From assembly GCA_905182985.1 (NCBI GenBank), contig CAJJDN010000002.1:298876-362875 (forward strand): a DNA stretch of 64,000 bases. The letters run 5' to 3'. Shown here piece after piece: positions 1 through 12,371 of this stretch (the stretch's first letter is position 1; each line of letters starts with the position of its first letter). Source of the DNA: Paramecium sonneborni (lineage: Eukaryota; Ciliophora; Oligohymenophorea; Peniculida; Parameciidae). A program made the position numbers and the translations under genes. Below the pieces are notes generated by a model. It was not told the origin of the DNA. It worked only from the letters and a program-made list of their open reading frames with translations, and searched no databases.

Positions 1-1775
1 GATAGTAGACATAATGAATATAAGAGAGCAGTTGAAGATAAGAATTTTGGTCCATTAGTAGCAACAAGTATGAATAGATGTATTCATTGCACACGATGTA
101 TCAGATTTTCAGATGAATATGCTGGTGTAACTGAATTAGGAACTAGTGGAAGAGGAAGGAATACTGAAATCGGTACATACATTGACAAAATGATCACTAG
201 TGAATTACAAGGAAATCTTGCTGATATCTGTCCAGTTGGTGCATTAACCAATGGGCCTTATGCATTTACATCAAGACCATGGGAATTAAAGTCATACGAT
301 TCTGTAGATGTTTTTGATACTATCATACCTTTTATTTAAATTGATACAAGAGGAGCAGAAATAATGAGAATCTTGCCAAGAATTCATGAAGAAGTAAATG
401 AAGAATGGTTAAATGATAAATCAAGATAAGCTTTTGATGGATTAAAAAAATAAAGATTAACATTACCTTTAGCTAGAGATGCATAAGGCAATTTTACTGA
501 TTTATATTGGCCAGATGCAATATAATAAGCAGCTAAAAAGTTATAATCTGTAAAAGGAGAAGAGATTGTAGGAGTAATTGGAGAATTTGCTGATTGTGAA
601 TCTATTGTAGCTTTAAAAGATTTATTGAATAGATTTGATAGTGATAATTTTGAAATTAGAGGAACTGGTGTACCTTAATTAGATGCTGATTTTAGAGCTA
701 ATTATTTATTAAATTCAAGAATTACCGGTGTTGAAGAAGCTGATGTACTTTTATTAGTAGGTACTAATCCAAAAGTTGAATCTCCATTATTAAATTCTAG
801 AATTTTAAGAGCTACTAGAAAAAATAACTTAAAAGTATTTCTTATTGGATCAGCTAACGATTTAACATATAACTATGTTCATTTAGGAAATAATGCTTCA
901 ATCCTTGATGAAATAGCTAATGGTACTCATCCATTTGCTGCCAGACTCAAAAATGCTAAATTACCAATGATTTTAACAGGAGCAGGTGTTTTAGAAAGAG
1001 TAGATGGAAATGCTATTCATAATACTTTAAAAAAGATTGCTTAAAATTCACCTGTAGTAAATCCATAATAAGGTTGGAATGGATTTAACTTTTTACATAA
1101 AGAAGTTGGAAGAATAAATGCTCTTGAATTAGGTATCACATCTAGAAAGAGCAGCATTCCAGCTAAAGTTGTAATCTTATTAGGAGTTGATAATAATTTA
1201 AATGCTTAAGATATACCTAAAGATGCATATGTAATATATATTGGTAGTCATGGAGATGAAGGTGCATATTATGCAGATCTTATATTACCTGGAGCTACCT
1301 ATACTGAAAAGAATGGAACTTATGTAATTTTTTTTGTATATTCCAAAAGGTATCAACAGAAGGTAGAGTTTAAACAACGAAATTAGTTGCTTTACCTCCA
1401 TCAGGTGCAAAATCAGATTGGGAAATTTTGAGAGCATTATCTGAAGAATGTGGATGTGCTCTACCTTATGATACTTTAGAAGAAGTATGCAAATTTTGTA
1501 TTATAATAGGTTAGATATAGAATGGCTGAATTAGCTCCTCATTTATTAAAATATGATTACATTGAATCAACTGTTCTTGGATAAGTTGCACTTAAACCTG
1601 AATCTTCCAAATAAACTATTTCACCAACTCCATTCAGGGATCTTATTGATGTAAATATTAATCATACTCATAGAATTTCTATATGACCGATGCTATCTCT
1701 AGATAATCAGTTACTATGGCTAAATGTTCTACAGCTTTTAATCCTCATAAATTTAGCACATTTAAACAATTATGA
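1..1775 (+). CDS. NDUFS1: NADH dehydrogenase 75 kDa subunit (complex I), 3' part
   Basis: Mitochondrial complex I subunit of the electron-input arm that carries iron-sulfur clusters. The frame is open from base 1, so the 5' end lies outside the window; 566 residues are present. Near the start CIHCTRC (codons 27-33) and CPVGAL (Cys at codon 77) give the C-x2-C-x2-C...C set that binds a 4Fe-4S cluster. The following molybdopterin-oxidoreductase-like region reads well ([30 protein letters not shown]). Three introns fit: 1324-1349 (26 nt, ends AAG), 1485-1509 (25 nt) and 1651-1673 (23 nt); exons then sum to whole codons and end at TGA 1773-1775. Many internal TAA/TAG codons fall at glutamine positions, which fixes the genetic code. 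Identity is secure from the motifs and colinear similarity. Confidence 0.95.
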
Positions 1776-1820
1776 AAAATATTATCCATAAAAATTTATA
1801 GCAATAAAATATTTATTATA

Positions 1821-3873
1821 TCAAACCATTTTTTTGCTTGCAGGACTTAAATTACATCTTTAAGTGTTATAGACTTCGAAAATACCTTTAGGGTTGTTTT
1901 TTAACGGACTGTTTATTCGAGCAGTTTACGACCCGCCTTATTTTATTTTAGCTGAAGATTTCAAATCTTCGATATATATATTAACTATATTATTTTAGTT
2001 AATATTGTATACACCACCTCCTTTTTTAGAAGACGATTACACACAAATGTTGTTTGCAATTCTTAATGGGTCTTTTGAATTATCATGACGTTATGCATAT
2101 TTTTGAGGTGATGCTTTATAGGTTACAACCGCATCTTACGATTTTGTTCTATAATGTAATTATTATGAATTCAATATTGGCCCTTACATATTATTTCCAT
2201 TAACAACTTATTTTTTCTTCACCTCAGGATTCTTCACCTAGAGATTCCTTAATGTTGCTAATGCATATTAAGTAAATTTCTATGGCATTTTTTATCTAAA
2301 TTTATTTAAAAATTTTACATATTTTTAGATTAAGATTTCTGTTAGTTTTTTTCTTCTACATTATACATACTAGACCTTTGAATTCTATCTGTTGCTAAAG
2401 GTTGCTTACCTAAGATTATAAATGTACATGTTTGATACTCTTATAATCATCATCGTATTTTTACAATTGGGAAGCTACTCTGGTTCTCCTATTTATAGAT
2501 ATCAAATATTTACAAGAAATTAACTTAATATGATTACAATTCAGCTGATTATTTCTATGTTGAACTCTATCTACTTGGTAACCTAAATTGGCAATCAGTT
2601 GAATTGAAATTTGCACTAACTTTCCTTTGAGAACTTGACTTCTAACCATAATTTTGTTTTTGCTATTTTTAATAGGATTATTATTATTTTTAAACAAAAT
2701 TAGCAAATCCTTCCATTGAAGAATAAACTTTTTAAATAGTTTATGATTATTATGAACTCCTTAAAGGTGATTATTCTTGATTAGATCTTTTAGTTTATTC
2801 TCCTGCCTTAATAGAATTTTCAGCTTTTTAAGAAGACACTTCTCCTTGATTATAAAATTGAAATCTATTAAAATTTATTTTATCTAGACTCCCTTAATAA
2901 CTAATTTAATTAGTAGTCTTAGAATCTAAAATTTAAACTTTAGAATTTTAATTTGGTTTGGGTTTTTGATTAATGAGGTATTTTTATCTATGGTTTTTGT
3001 TAATAGTTGAAAAATCTTGAGATCTTAAGAGAAAACTATTGCTTTAATCAATAGACAATAAACCAGAAATTTATCCGAGATAATCATATTTTTATCCAAT
3101 TTATTGTACGAATTCACGTAATTATACACTACTTGAGATATCAACATTTTTTTAGAGATAAGAATTTGTATCTAACTTCAAATCCTTTAATAGATGTTTT
3201 AACTAACCAACTGTTAAATCTTCATCACTGTGTTTTTACTTCTTTTTATCCTTTTTTTTAGATGGCTACTAAGATATTGGAAATTAAAATTACTATATCT
3301 TCATCAGGGATGTTTAATTTCCTTTTAATATTTGCATATTCAATTCTTCTTTTCTTTTCATGAAACTTATTAATGGTAATGTAGACCTTCTGCATAAAAA
3401 GTCGAGGTATATCTTTATGATATTTGTAATATTCAAGCAAGGCTTTAATTTTTGAAGTTGTTTCTTTTTTAGCATATGATCTTTTAATGATATAATTAAT
3501 ACCTCTTTAAATATTCTTCTTCTTCCACCATACATTCTAAATCTCTATAAAAAACAACAGCTGGTGTAGATTCTTCATCTATTATATCATTAATGTCCTT
3601 TGAATAATAATAGTTTTGAGACGAAGAATACTTAGCAAATAGTGCTTTATTAAGGAGAGGACCATATGATTCAACTTTTTAATTTTTAAATTTCTAACAA
3701 AAGACGCAAGTTGATTGTACTTGGTTGTTCGGGCTAAAAAAAAGATTAAATGAAATAAATTACGGTGAACTTAGTGATGAAAACCGTTTTCTAACTGACA
3801 TAGGGTTAGATACTGATTATTTGCTATTTGATCTTGATGTTTTTCCTCCATGAACCTATTTTTTAGTAGACAT
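1821..3873 (-). CDS. Uncharacterised 651-aa protein
   Basis: I do not recognise a family. The start MSTKKQVHGGKTSRSNSKQ opens a Ser/Lys-rich N-terminus, followed by a better ordered block with acidic EEEE, then YYKYHKDIPRLFMQKVY and a Lys/Arg-rich helix; the last 400 residues are Gln/Ser/Asn-rich and look disordered. Four short introns (22, 25, 27 and 23 nt) join the frames and the exons then sum to 652 codons ending at TGA (rc of 1821-1823). The 27-nt intron contains an in-frame TGA. The stop lies 46 nt beyond the stop of the convergent NDUFS1 gene. The model is well supported as a gene; exact splice ends of the 22- and 27-nt introns, which end AAG and GAG, are less certain. Function unknown; the YYKYHKDIPRLF block is the best search seed. 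Confidence 0.75.
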
Positions 3874-3943
3874 TTCACTCTCAGTTCCTAAATAAGTTAA
3901 TAAATAAATTGTAAATAAATAATATTGTATTATATTAAATTTA

Positions 3944-4627
3944 TCACTTTTTAGTTTCTTTTGCTTGTTTTCTCTTTTCCTTAACTCCAACAAATTTGGC
4001 ATTGTACCATTCTTATCTGAGTCTTCTATAAACATTCTTAGCTCTTAATTCTTTAGATATAACTGTAGCTTTTTCTCTTTTAGGAGTTCTTTAGAATGTA
4101 ATTACCTATTTAATTTAGCAAATATAATTACCTCAGGATTAGTATTTTATGCTACTGGTTAAGCGACAACTTCATTTGTTGAATCTTTTACAACACCATT
4201 TTTAGGTTTACCTGTAACTCTTGGGAATAAGACTAATTTTGATAAATATGCTTTTAATCTCTTCACATTATTATTTAATTCTTCTTAATTTAAATTTCTT
4301 CTTCTATGATCAACAGAGATTCCAATAGTTCTAGCAAAAGCTGTATTAAGTCCTGCTTCCTTTAATTCAATTAATGAAAATCCTCTTCCAAGTTTTTAAA
4401 CACTATTATACTTAATTGTCTATCCTCTAACAACAGGACGAAGTAATTCGACTGGTCTTGGTGATGATGCTATATTTATTATTTAATATATTGAATATAC
4501 ATAATGCTAATGATCTTCTTCTTAATTATCTTCTTCTTTTTGCAGCTGGTTGATTATAAAATGTCTTAACAAATCTTGTCCAATGTTTTCTTAAATGTGC
4601 ATTTGGAAGTTGTTGATTGTGTTTCAT
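3944..4627 (-). CDS. RPL13: 60S ribosomal protein L13 (eL13)
   Basis: Cytosolic large-subunit ribosomal protein. The protein begins [19 protein letters not shown] and continues with the family blocks [38 protein letters not shown] and [14 protein letters not shown], ending in a Lys-rich tail. Introns at 4470-4500 (31 nt) and 4106-4131 (26 nt) leave 209 codons, giving 208 aa, the usual size of eL13. An in-frame ATG further upstream exists, but family alignment places the start at the M of MKHN. The gene follows a 76-aa gene on the same strand by 102 nt. Nothing is unusual apart from Gln codons written TAA/TAG. Confidence 0.96.
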
Positions 4628-4729
4628 TAGTGGTAAATTTTTTAAATAAAAAATTGTGGATATGTAAAAATCAATATTAAAAGACTTAAATAAGTCATAT
4701 ATATATTTTATCACAAAATTTATTTTGTT

Positions 4730-4986
4730 TCACAGCTAAGTTAAGTGTCTCATAGACTTTCTAATATAATAGACTATATTAGTTACCTGACAAATGTCTT
4801 AGTCTTTTCTTAAGGAGCTTAATTTAAATTTGGAGTAGATTCTCTAGGCTACTATTCTGATGCCAATTCTTCAAAAGTTTATAAGTCAGTTATTGAATTA
4901 TGAAAAGAAAGTTTCATCTTTTTCATATTGTTCTCATCTATTTCTTCTACTAACTTAGGTTTGAACATTAAATAAGGACGAGCCAT
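4730..4986 (-). CDS. Small hypothetical protein, 76 aa
   Basis: ATG at the rc of 4984-4986 gives MARPYLMFKPKLVEEIDENN, then a charged helix and a Gln/Pro/Thr-rich middle, ending KSMRHLTQL. A 26-nt intron (4761-4786, GTA...TAG) restores the frame and the total is exactly 77 codons including TGA. No signal peptide or membrane segment is visible. Reality is supported by the clean intron, coding-like composition and position directly upstream of the eL13 gene on the same strand. No family recognised. Confidence 0.65.
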
Positions 4987-5467
4987 TTATGATGATTTTT
5001 CTTTTTAAGTAGGTTAATCAGGTATATAGGCAAATTATGTTTACTTTCTACTCATAATTCATAAAAACTCACATAACATCTTGTTAACTTTTCTATTGTA
5101 TTTTTGGTTTCTATTCTCTTGGAGTTGGTACTGTATAAACTTTTTTCATTTTCTTCCAAATTTTAATACAAACCTTAAATATATTAATGAATACTGTTCA
5201 TTATTATCTATCCTATTGGATCAACTTATAATTTTTATTTTGACTACTTAAGTGTTAATTATGCTCTTAACTTAAAAATATTTTTATATCGTACCCAAGA
5301 ATTTAATTATTTTTATCAATCCTTGTTATTTGATAATATCCTTAAACTATTAATTCCATTTTTTATTTCTTTATAATCATTATCATCATTTGAGCATTGT
5401 ACTTTAATTAAAATGAAACAACAATACTTCTACTGAGATTATATTTATATACAATTTTATTTCAAAT
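4987..5467. other. Intergenic, divergent promoter region
   Basis: About 480 nt of AT-rich sequence between the divergent 76-aa gene and the potassium channel gene. It must hold both promoters. I see no convincing ORF with introns, no RNA gene and no repeat. Confidence 0.5.
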
Positions 5468-8400
5468 ATGCAGGTAAATCAATTAGAAAATTTTAGAACT
5501 GAACAAGATAATTGTAACTTTTTTCAATTTATATAATGATAGGTAATCATACCTCACATGGCTAATCTGGTAGACTATTACTAGATAGTGGATAAAGAGA
5601 AAAATAATAAACTATTGAAAAAATTAAAAAAGCCTTAAAAACTAATAAAGAAACCCTCCACACTTTAAGAGCTACCGACTTAGTTTCAGACAGTAAAAAC
5701 TTGTATAATAGTCATATATATTAATAGAAGTATTGCAGGTCGATCTCAAATTAAATTATTACATTATGGTCCTTAATATACGGGTAAACCTCCTAAAAAC
5801 AAAAAAAACAAAGATGAAAGTCCTTTCCTTATAGATTCATAATCAGCTGAAGAAATTGAAGGATTTAGTAACCAAGCTTGGAAACAATACCCTTTAGAAA
5901 TTTTGATGATAATTTTAAGATTTATAAGTTTCATTACCAAATCAAACTTTGCTACAAGCTTCAGACTTATAAACAGAAATGTTTTTGAAATTATTGGAGA
6001 CAAGTCAGCATATTTTAGATATTATTTATTTAATGATTATTTCAAATATGAAGTATTGATGTAAATTAATTTAAGAAACCAAGCCCATATGAAAAAATGA
6101 AATATTAATTAAATCAATAAGTATTTGTCCCTCTTAGAAAGATGAAGGTTTATAATTATTTAAATAAAAATAAATTAATATTACGCCCTGAATCAATTAC
6201 TTCAATAGCATGGAATATATATATACTAACCATTTTAAATATGAATGTGTTATATGTTAGTGCGAGAGTCGCGTTTAAATTTGATACCAATAACTCACTT
6301 GATGATAGTTTTTAATAATTTAGATGGGTTTTATTTGATGTTCTCCCCTCGTATTCTTTTATTTTAGAAATATTAATTAAATTTAATACCTGTTTTTATC
6401 ATAAAGGTACAGTTATCGAAAATAGATATCAAATAGCCAAAAATTATTTAAGAACATGTAATAATGTAAATAATAATATGTAGCATTTTTTTTTGATGTT
6501 TTTGTTATCATACCGTTTTTCTTAAGTCTTCGTTTTCAATTAGATTATTTAGATTTAGTTCTTATTTTAAAAGTTTTTTAGATAACTAAATTTAGTGGGA
6601 ATTTATTTGATAGACTTGAACTCACATCAAGTTAAATTGCTATTTTTGATTTAGTTAAATTAGGGTACACTATTTTAGCAGTTGCTCATTTTTGTGCATG
6701 TTTATGGTTTTTAGTTGGCACTACTGGAGATGATACAAATACTTGGGTTATAAAAAATGATTTATAAGATCAGCCTTGGCTTAATTAATATTTAACATCA
6801 TTTTATTTTAGCATAGTAACAATGACAACTATAGGATATGGAGATATAACTCCATAAAATTTAAGAGAAAGAATATTTACTATTGGTATGACTGTCGCTG
6901 CTGTTGGTATTTTTGGATACTCAATTGGTAATATAAATAATATATATGCTGATTGGAGTAGAAAGACATATGAATTTAGATAGAATATGAATGATCTTAA
7001 GAAATATATGAGATTAAAGGGATTAGATAAACATTTAGCTGAAAAAATAAGAAAGTATTTTGAATATGTTTGGTGTGATGCTGAAGAAGAAAATGATAGA
7101 GAAGCCTTTAAATTTGCAGAATAAATTCCAATTTAATTATAAGAAGAAATGAAAATTGATATCAATATGAAAATTGTTAAGAAAATTAAATTTTTGACTG
7201 ACAATTTTAGTGATTAATTTTTAATTTAATTATCAAAGAATTTGCTTGAAGAGAAATTTGCCCCTGAATAGATTATATATAAAGTATTTAATATATATAC
7301 CCTAGTAAAATGAAGTAAGTGATTATCTATACATACTCTAAAAAGGAGAAGTATAATTTTATGTTACTTTAAACAACAAACAAGAATCATAAAAAGTATT
7401 AGAATCATATTCTGGTGATTCATAACCTTTTGGTGTTCTTGAGTTCTTTGAAAAATAGAATTATTAAGTATCATGTAAATCTACTTAATTTACATATTTA
7501 CTCAAAATTCATAGAAATTAATTTATTGATTTATTATAGCAAAATTCAAAAGATTATGTATTAAATGATTTTTTAATTAGTCAACATTTTGTTAAATGAG
7601 AGATTAAGTAACATTTTCAAATGCTTAGGGTATTGTTGATGTTTCATGTCGAGCATGCAATAAAACATCGCATATAATTAGAGAATGTCCATTAGTTTGT
7701 GGATATCCAAATAGATCAAAAGTTCTACTAAATTATAGAAGAAATGTTCCTTCTGATAGAGGTGTTTATAAGAGAAGTTTAAATAGAAGAGTTGATTCCT
7801 TATTAGAATCTCATGATGTTAAAAACAGTATTTTACTATTTATATGCAAAAACAAATTAATAGATGAACCTTTAAATAAAAATGGTATTTTAGTTTTATT
7901 AAGTTTTAAGGTGAGGAAGAATAGAATGATTCAGAGGAAGAAATTATTAATACTTTTAAAGTTGGATACAAGTAGACAATCACTCAATAAATTGAATCAA
8001 AAAGACCTTTATCTTTTTAAGGTTGTAATGATGCATTACAAGATGAAGAATTAGTAAATTTATTATGATTATTCACAGCAAAATAAAATAAAGGAAATTG
8101 TTAAATATCTAAAAAAAAAACAACGAAACTCTTTATAATAAGAAAATAAATAAGGATAGAAATTAGAAGCTGAAAAGACCATGAATTTCAATTCATTAAT
8201 GAAGGGGTCTGAAACCTCAAACTTATTATATCCAAAATAATAATCAAGTAGTTCAGATCAATTCTAATAAGATACGAATAGAAGAGGTTCAAAAACAACA
8301 CAAGGAAAAGCTAAAAATTTATTTGATATTTTTATTTAAGGTTCAATGATGCCAAATTAAAATAAAATAACAACATATGAATAATAAGATTATGATGATG

Positions 8401-8537
8401 AATTTGGTAAAAAAAGAGGATAATATATTGAATTATTTGAAGGCTTTGAAAGATTTAAAAATTTTGAAAATTATCTTTCGCAAAACAATTTGGATACAAT
8501 CATAAGAAAGAGAGAGAGAAAAAAGAAATAATTATGA
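5468..8537 (+). CDS. Voltage-gated K+ channel, CNBD type, with zinc knuckle
   Basis: A 956-aa plasma or ciliary membrane channel of the EAG/CNG-like class so abundant in Paramecium. After a soluble N-terminus come hydrophobic S1-S6 segments; the pore has TMTTIGYGDITP with GYGD at residues 422-425, the K+ selectivity filter. A C-linker rich in KYMRLKGLDKHLAEKIRKYF leads to a cyclic-nucleotide-binding-like fold with PFGVLEFFEKQ in place of the usual phosphate-binding cassette. Next comes CRACNKTSHIIREC, a C-x2-C-x4-H-x4-C zinc-knuckle pattern (Cys 678, 681, 691, His 686). The C-terminus is Gln-rich and disordered. Eight introns: 5514-5542, 5703-5727, 6053-6075, 6458-6483, 7284-7305, 7558-7580, 7885-7910 and 8054-8078 (22-29 nt); exons sum to 957 codons. 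S4 looks weakly charged, so voltage sensing is inferred, not shown. Confidence 0.9.
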
Positions 8538-8606
8538 ATTAATTAGAAAATATTTTTTATAAGCAACTTTAAATTCCCATTAAAAATACATGTGTTTAAT
8601 AATAAA

Positions 8607-9096
8607 TCATTCGTTTTTCTTCTTTTCTGTTTTTTTTTAGGTTGATGTTGGTTATGGTAATTTCTTAGGTTTTATTAATGCATCAATTGCAGCAAAACAA
8701 AATGCAACATAAAATAATGCTCCTTAAATTGTTTAATCTCCTCCAAGTCTCTCTGACTAATATATAACATGATTATAATTAATTGCAGCATAAACTAATA
8801 AAGCTGGAATTGAGAGCACATAAAGTAAACCAATCCTTTTAAAATCAAATTAATAATACCTATTCATTGTTACAAAAGAACATGCCACTAATACATATCC
8901 CAAAAACATTCTCATCTATAAATAAACATCCACACTATTAAGAATTGAGTTTTCTAATCTTGCTGTTTCTCTAACTGTTCTTTCAAATCGTTCCTATATT
9001 GATTTTGTAGTATACTTATGCCCAAGGATCATACAACAAACTCATACCAAAAATACCTAAACCAAATCCAATTAATAGGGATGCTAACCTTTGCAT
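8607..9096 (-). CDS. Small multi-pass membrane protein, 155 aa
   Basis: The protein starts MQRLASLLIGFGLGIFGMSL, a hydrophobic segment that is either a membrane anchor or an uncleaved signal, followed by a short amphipathic helix, then three more hydrophobic stretches (FLGYVLVACSFVTM, LLYVLSIPALLVYAAI, GALFYVAFCFAAIDAL) and a Lys-rich tail. One 22-nt intron (8994-9015) gives 156 codons. Convergent with the channel gene, with 69 nt between the two stop codons. The family is not recognised; four predicted membrane passes are read directly from hydropathy. Confidence 0.75.
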
Positions 9097-9650
9097 TAAT
9101 TTTAATATTAAGTATTTTTTTTATTTACTTAAAAGAGATCTATCATTGTGATGCTAAAGTAAGTATTCATTAAAAATAAGTTAAAAACAACTATTTGTTG
9201 ATCAAAAAAATCAACCTATTATATATATTGAGGATTATCTCATTAAAAAGACACAAATTTAAATTTTTATCTATTTTTCATTTTAACTAATAATTTATTG
9301 TTGTAATAATGAAAAAAAAATTTATTTCAAATCTCTTATATTGCGTAAATTTCATCACTACTGTTTTTTTATTATAACTAGATATATAATAATTGACAAA
9401 AAGAATTTTAACTTATGGATTTTTAATATTTCTAGCTGATATTAGATGTACCTTATTAATTTCCATTCTTAACAGTTTTATATAAAGTTATACATCAAAA
9501 TCATATAATAAAATTTTCAATATTGATTTTAAATAAATGAAAGCTAGTGCAGCATAATAAAATTTTTTGGTAATAATTAATAACTATATAATTTTTTCTA
9601 ATTATTTAAAATAATAATTTATAGAATCTTTAAATAAAACTTATTATTTA
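9097..9650. other. Intergenic, about 550 nt
   Basis: AT-rich gap between the 5' end of the membrane-protein gene and the 3' end of the kinase gene, both on the minus strand. An open frame on the plus strand starts at 9309, but it runs on antisense through the kinase exons, so I do not call it. Nothing else seen. Confidence 0.5.
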
Positions 9651-11116
9651 TCACTTTTATTTATTATGAAAAACAGTAGTAATTTAATTACTCAAAGATT
9701 ATAATTTTTTATAATTATCCAATAAAGGAGTATCAGAGTCCAACACCAAATCATCATCAAAAACAAGAGTTTGAGTTAATTTTTGTTTAATTTTAGGTTT
9801 TTTTAAATAATCAGGTAGTGTTCTCACCCTCAATCCCTAATTTTATTAGAATTCTTCTGGAATAATGTATTCAGTATCTTCGCTAATTTCATCTCTTGAT
9901 AATTAACATAATTTATCAATATTTTTAAAGGGACTGCTACTACCACTATGACCACTTTAGTTTTTATCAGATGGTATTTAATTTTAATCAAAATTTTATT
10001 TCATTAAAGAAGGACAAAAGGTTTTTCTTTTATTTGAATTAATATGATGCTATTTAATATTGCTACAAATTGGTGAAATCTATACATTTATTAATTAGAT
10101 GGATATTTATCAATCTGAAAGTTATCATCAAAATAAATTGTTCCATAACGAGAAAAAATTTCTGTTTAAGCAGTATTTTATACATCCCAATCATAAATAT
10201 AATCAATATTTATCTTAGAATTTTTAGCAGCTTATAAAAATAATTTAACAATTGATTTATAATCTGGCTCTGTAGCATATGTAAGTTTACGTAAATAACT
10301 ATAAATTTAAAAATAAATTACTCATAAATCTTTTTAAGTTCATCGGGTAGATTTTTAAATAATTCTTGTGTCTACTTTTGTTTAATATCACCAACCTATA
10401 CTATTTTTTAGTCATTTGGTATATGCTTAACGTTTTGCCATGGTAATTTACTGAAACAATGAAAATCTTCATTTTTACCCAAAATAAAAATACAGCAAGA
10501 TGTAAATTAAAGATTCTAAATCATCCTTTCTTCCTAATTCATTTCCTTTGTGAGCTGCTATAGATGCATATCTAGATGTTCCAATAAATGGCTATCGATC
10601 TTTAAAAGGTCTTTTTATATCATATATTTACAAATGTGCTCCATTTTTTCTCATAAATACCTTACTAATACCATAATCGATAATGTAGAATCTGTTATTC
10701 TCATCGATCATAATATTTTCTGGTTTTAAATCTCTATGTAAAACCCCTTTTTAATGGATTTCATCTAGTACTTCCACTAATTTTATCCCAATCTATAAAA
10801 TTGTTTTAAGGCTAAATCTCTATTATTGTTTTATTAAGGAAGATAAATCTTTTGAAAGAAGCTGCAAAACCAAAACATTAAATTCATCTTATTTGCCAAA
10901 ATAAAGCATTTTTGGTACTCCCTAAACACCTTCCAATCTTTTTATTATTTCTATTTCTTTTTCTAGTGATCTCATATGTTCATTTTCAGGTTTCTCAATT
11001 TTTATTGCTACTTATTATCCTGTTTTTTGATCAAAACCAAGCATTACAAATCCAAATGCACCAGATGCAATTTTTCTAGATAAAATATATTGATTGTTTA
11101 TCCTCAGAGTTTTCAT
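9651..11116 (-). CDS. CK1-family protein kinase
   Basis: Ser/Thr kinase of the casein kinase 1 group, 463 aa. Glycine loop [17 protein letters not shown] lysine, HRDLKPENI catalytic loop, and the CK1 signature GTSRYASI followed by [14 protein letters not shown]. The CK1 group lacks the APE motif, and none is seen. The magnesium-binding motif is written DYG (IIDYGISK) rather than DFG. After the kinase domain come about 170 residues of Gln/Asp-rich tail ending TTVFHNKQK. Introns at 10451-10478 (28 nt), 10299-10321 (23 nt) and 10063-10085 (23 nt); exons sum to 464 codons. CK1 kinases are strongly expanded in Paramecium, where many have ciliary or cortical roles; the substrate of this one cannot be inferred. 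Confidence 0.92.
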
Positions 11117-11308
11117 TTAAAATATTCTTAATTATAAATATTTTATATATATCCTTAATTTAATAAGTTTTTTAACTATTTAGATAATATATATTGAAAA
11201 TACAAAAAAAGATTGTAAAATATTTTTAATAATGAACAATTAATATTGTGAATATTAATTATTAAATTTTTAAAAGTTTAATCAAAGATATTGAATGATA
11301 TATATAAT

Positions 11309-12371
11309 TCACATATCATTTTCAAGGTATCTAAAATCCAATTTAAGTGTGTTGATTATTTAATCAAAATTTCTAAATAAACATAAATTGGTTACTTTTC
11401 AATAAATTAAGAAGAATGACCTAGTTATTTCTCAAATCTATTATCATATAACTTTGTCACACTTTCTTTTAATCTTGCTAATTAAGAAACTAAATTTTTT
11501 TCATCTTCATCTGGAATTTTTTTAGTAATAACTTTATTTATTGCTTGATTTGCCTTTCCTTATCTAGTTTTTTCTAATAAGGAATTTTATTTTTATTTTT
11601 AAGATGGAGTTTATGGTACTAATTTATTAATTCACATACCATCTAAAAATGGATCTTAAAAAGACTTTGTGTTACTTTTTTAAACAGTTTTTTTTTATGT
11701 TAAAGGCGTTTAAGGTACTTATACTTAAGATTTTGTAGTTTGGGGACGAATGGTATTATTATTAGTGTTATAATTACTATTTATTTTTTTATTTTATCCT
11801 TAATTATTACTAGTCTAAATGTTCTGAACTTATTATTAATTTTTTTTTTATCCTCCTTATTTTGTTGTAACAGGAAATTTGCCATTAACTCTTACATTAT
11901 TGGCTGCCTAAACTCCTTTGTTTTTAGTAAGATCTTATTCAGTAGTTAAATTTTCTTCTTCTTCTATTACTAAATGAGTATACTTAGGTACTTACTATTC
12001 AACCTCTTATTTTTCTTCTAAAATATACATTAATCGAATATACATGTTAAATTTTGCGCATGCAAGCTTTAAGTAAGTGATATGCACTACTTTTATTATT
12101 TCCATAATTGAGATAGATTATTAACATTCTAATTTTACTATTTGAGATTCAAAACTAATTGTTATTTCAATCAAATACATTTTTCAACTGATTAAGAATC
12201 CTTCTATTAATCACTATTTCTTGTGCTTCTAAAATCATTTGTTAAAGAGGGTGTGTATTATCTATCTGATGAAAGATTACGAGATCTATGTGACGGACAT
12301 TGCAACTTTCCTTTTAAAGATTCTAATTCCTCTAATTATGTAATATGCCTATCGTTCAATTATACATTCAT
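11309..12371 (-). CDS. Uncharacterised Q/E-rich protein, 322 aa
   Basis: Starts MNVQLNDRHITQLEELESLK. It has a helical N-terminus, a long low-complexity middle (Gln/Asn/Thr-Pro repeats such as VPQTPLT and VPQTPS) and a more ordered C-terminal helix (NLVSQLARLKESVTKLYDNR) ending FRYLENDM. Introns of 24, 26, 21 and 23 nt join the frames and give 323 codons; the 21- and 24-nt introns both carry an in-frame TGA. Head-to-tail with the CK1 gene, whose start lies 192 nt away. No family recognised. Any apparent ORF on the other strand near 11740-11950 is a shadow of this gene. Confidence 0.7.

Noticed and set aside
9309..9740. Plus-strand open frame of about 145 codons with hydrophobic start
   Set aside because: It continues antisense through exons of the CK1 gene; with one stop codon and AT-rich DNA such frames are expected by chance.
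11740..11949. 69-codon plus-strand ORF with membrane-like sequence
   Set aside because: It is the reverse complement of Gln/Asn-rich codons in the minus-strand gene 11309-12371; antisense of TAA/TTA-rich DNA always looks hydrophobic.
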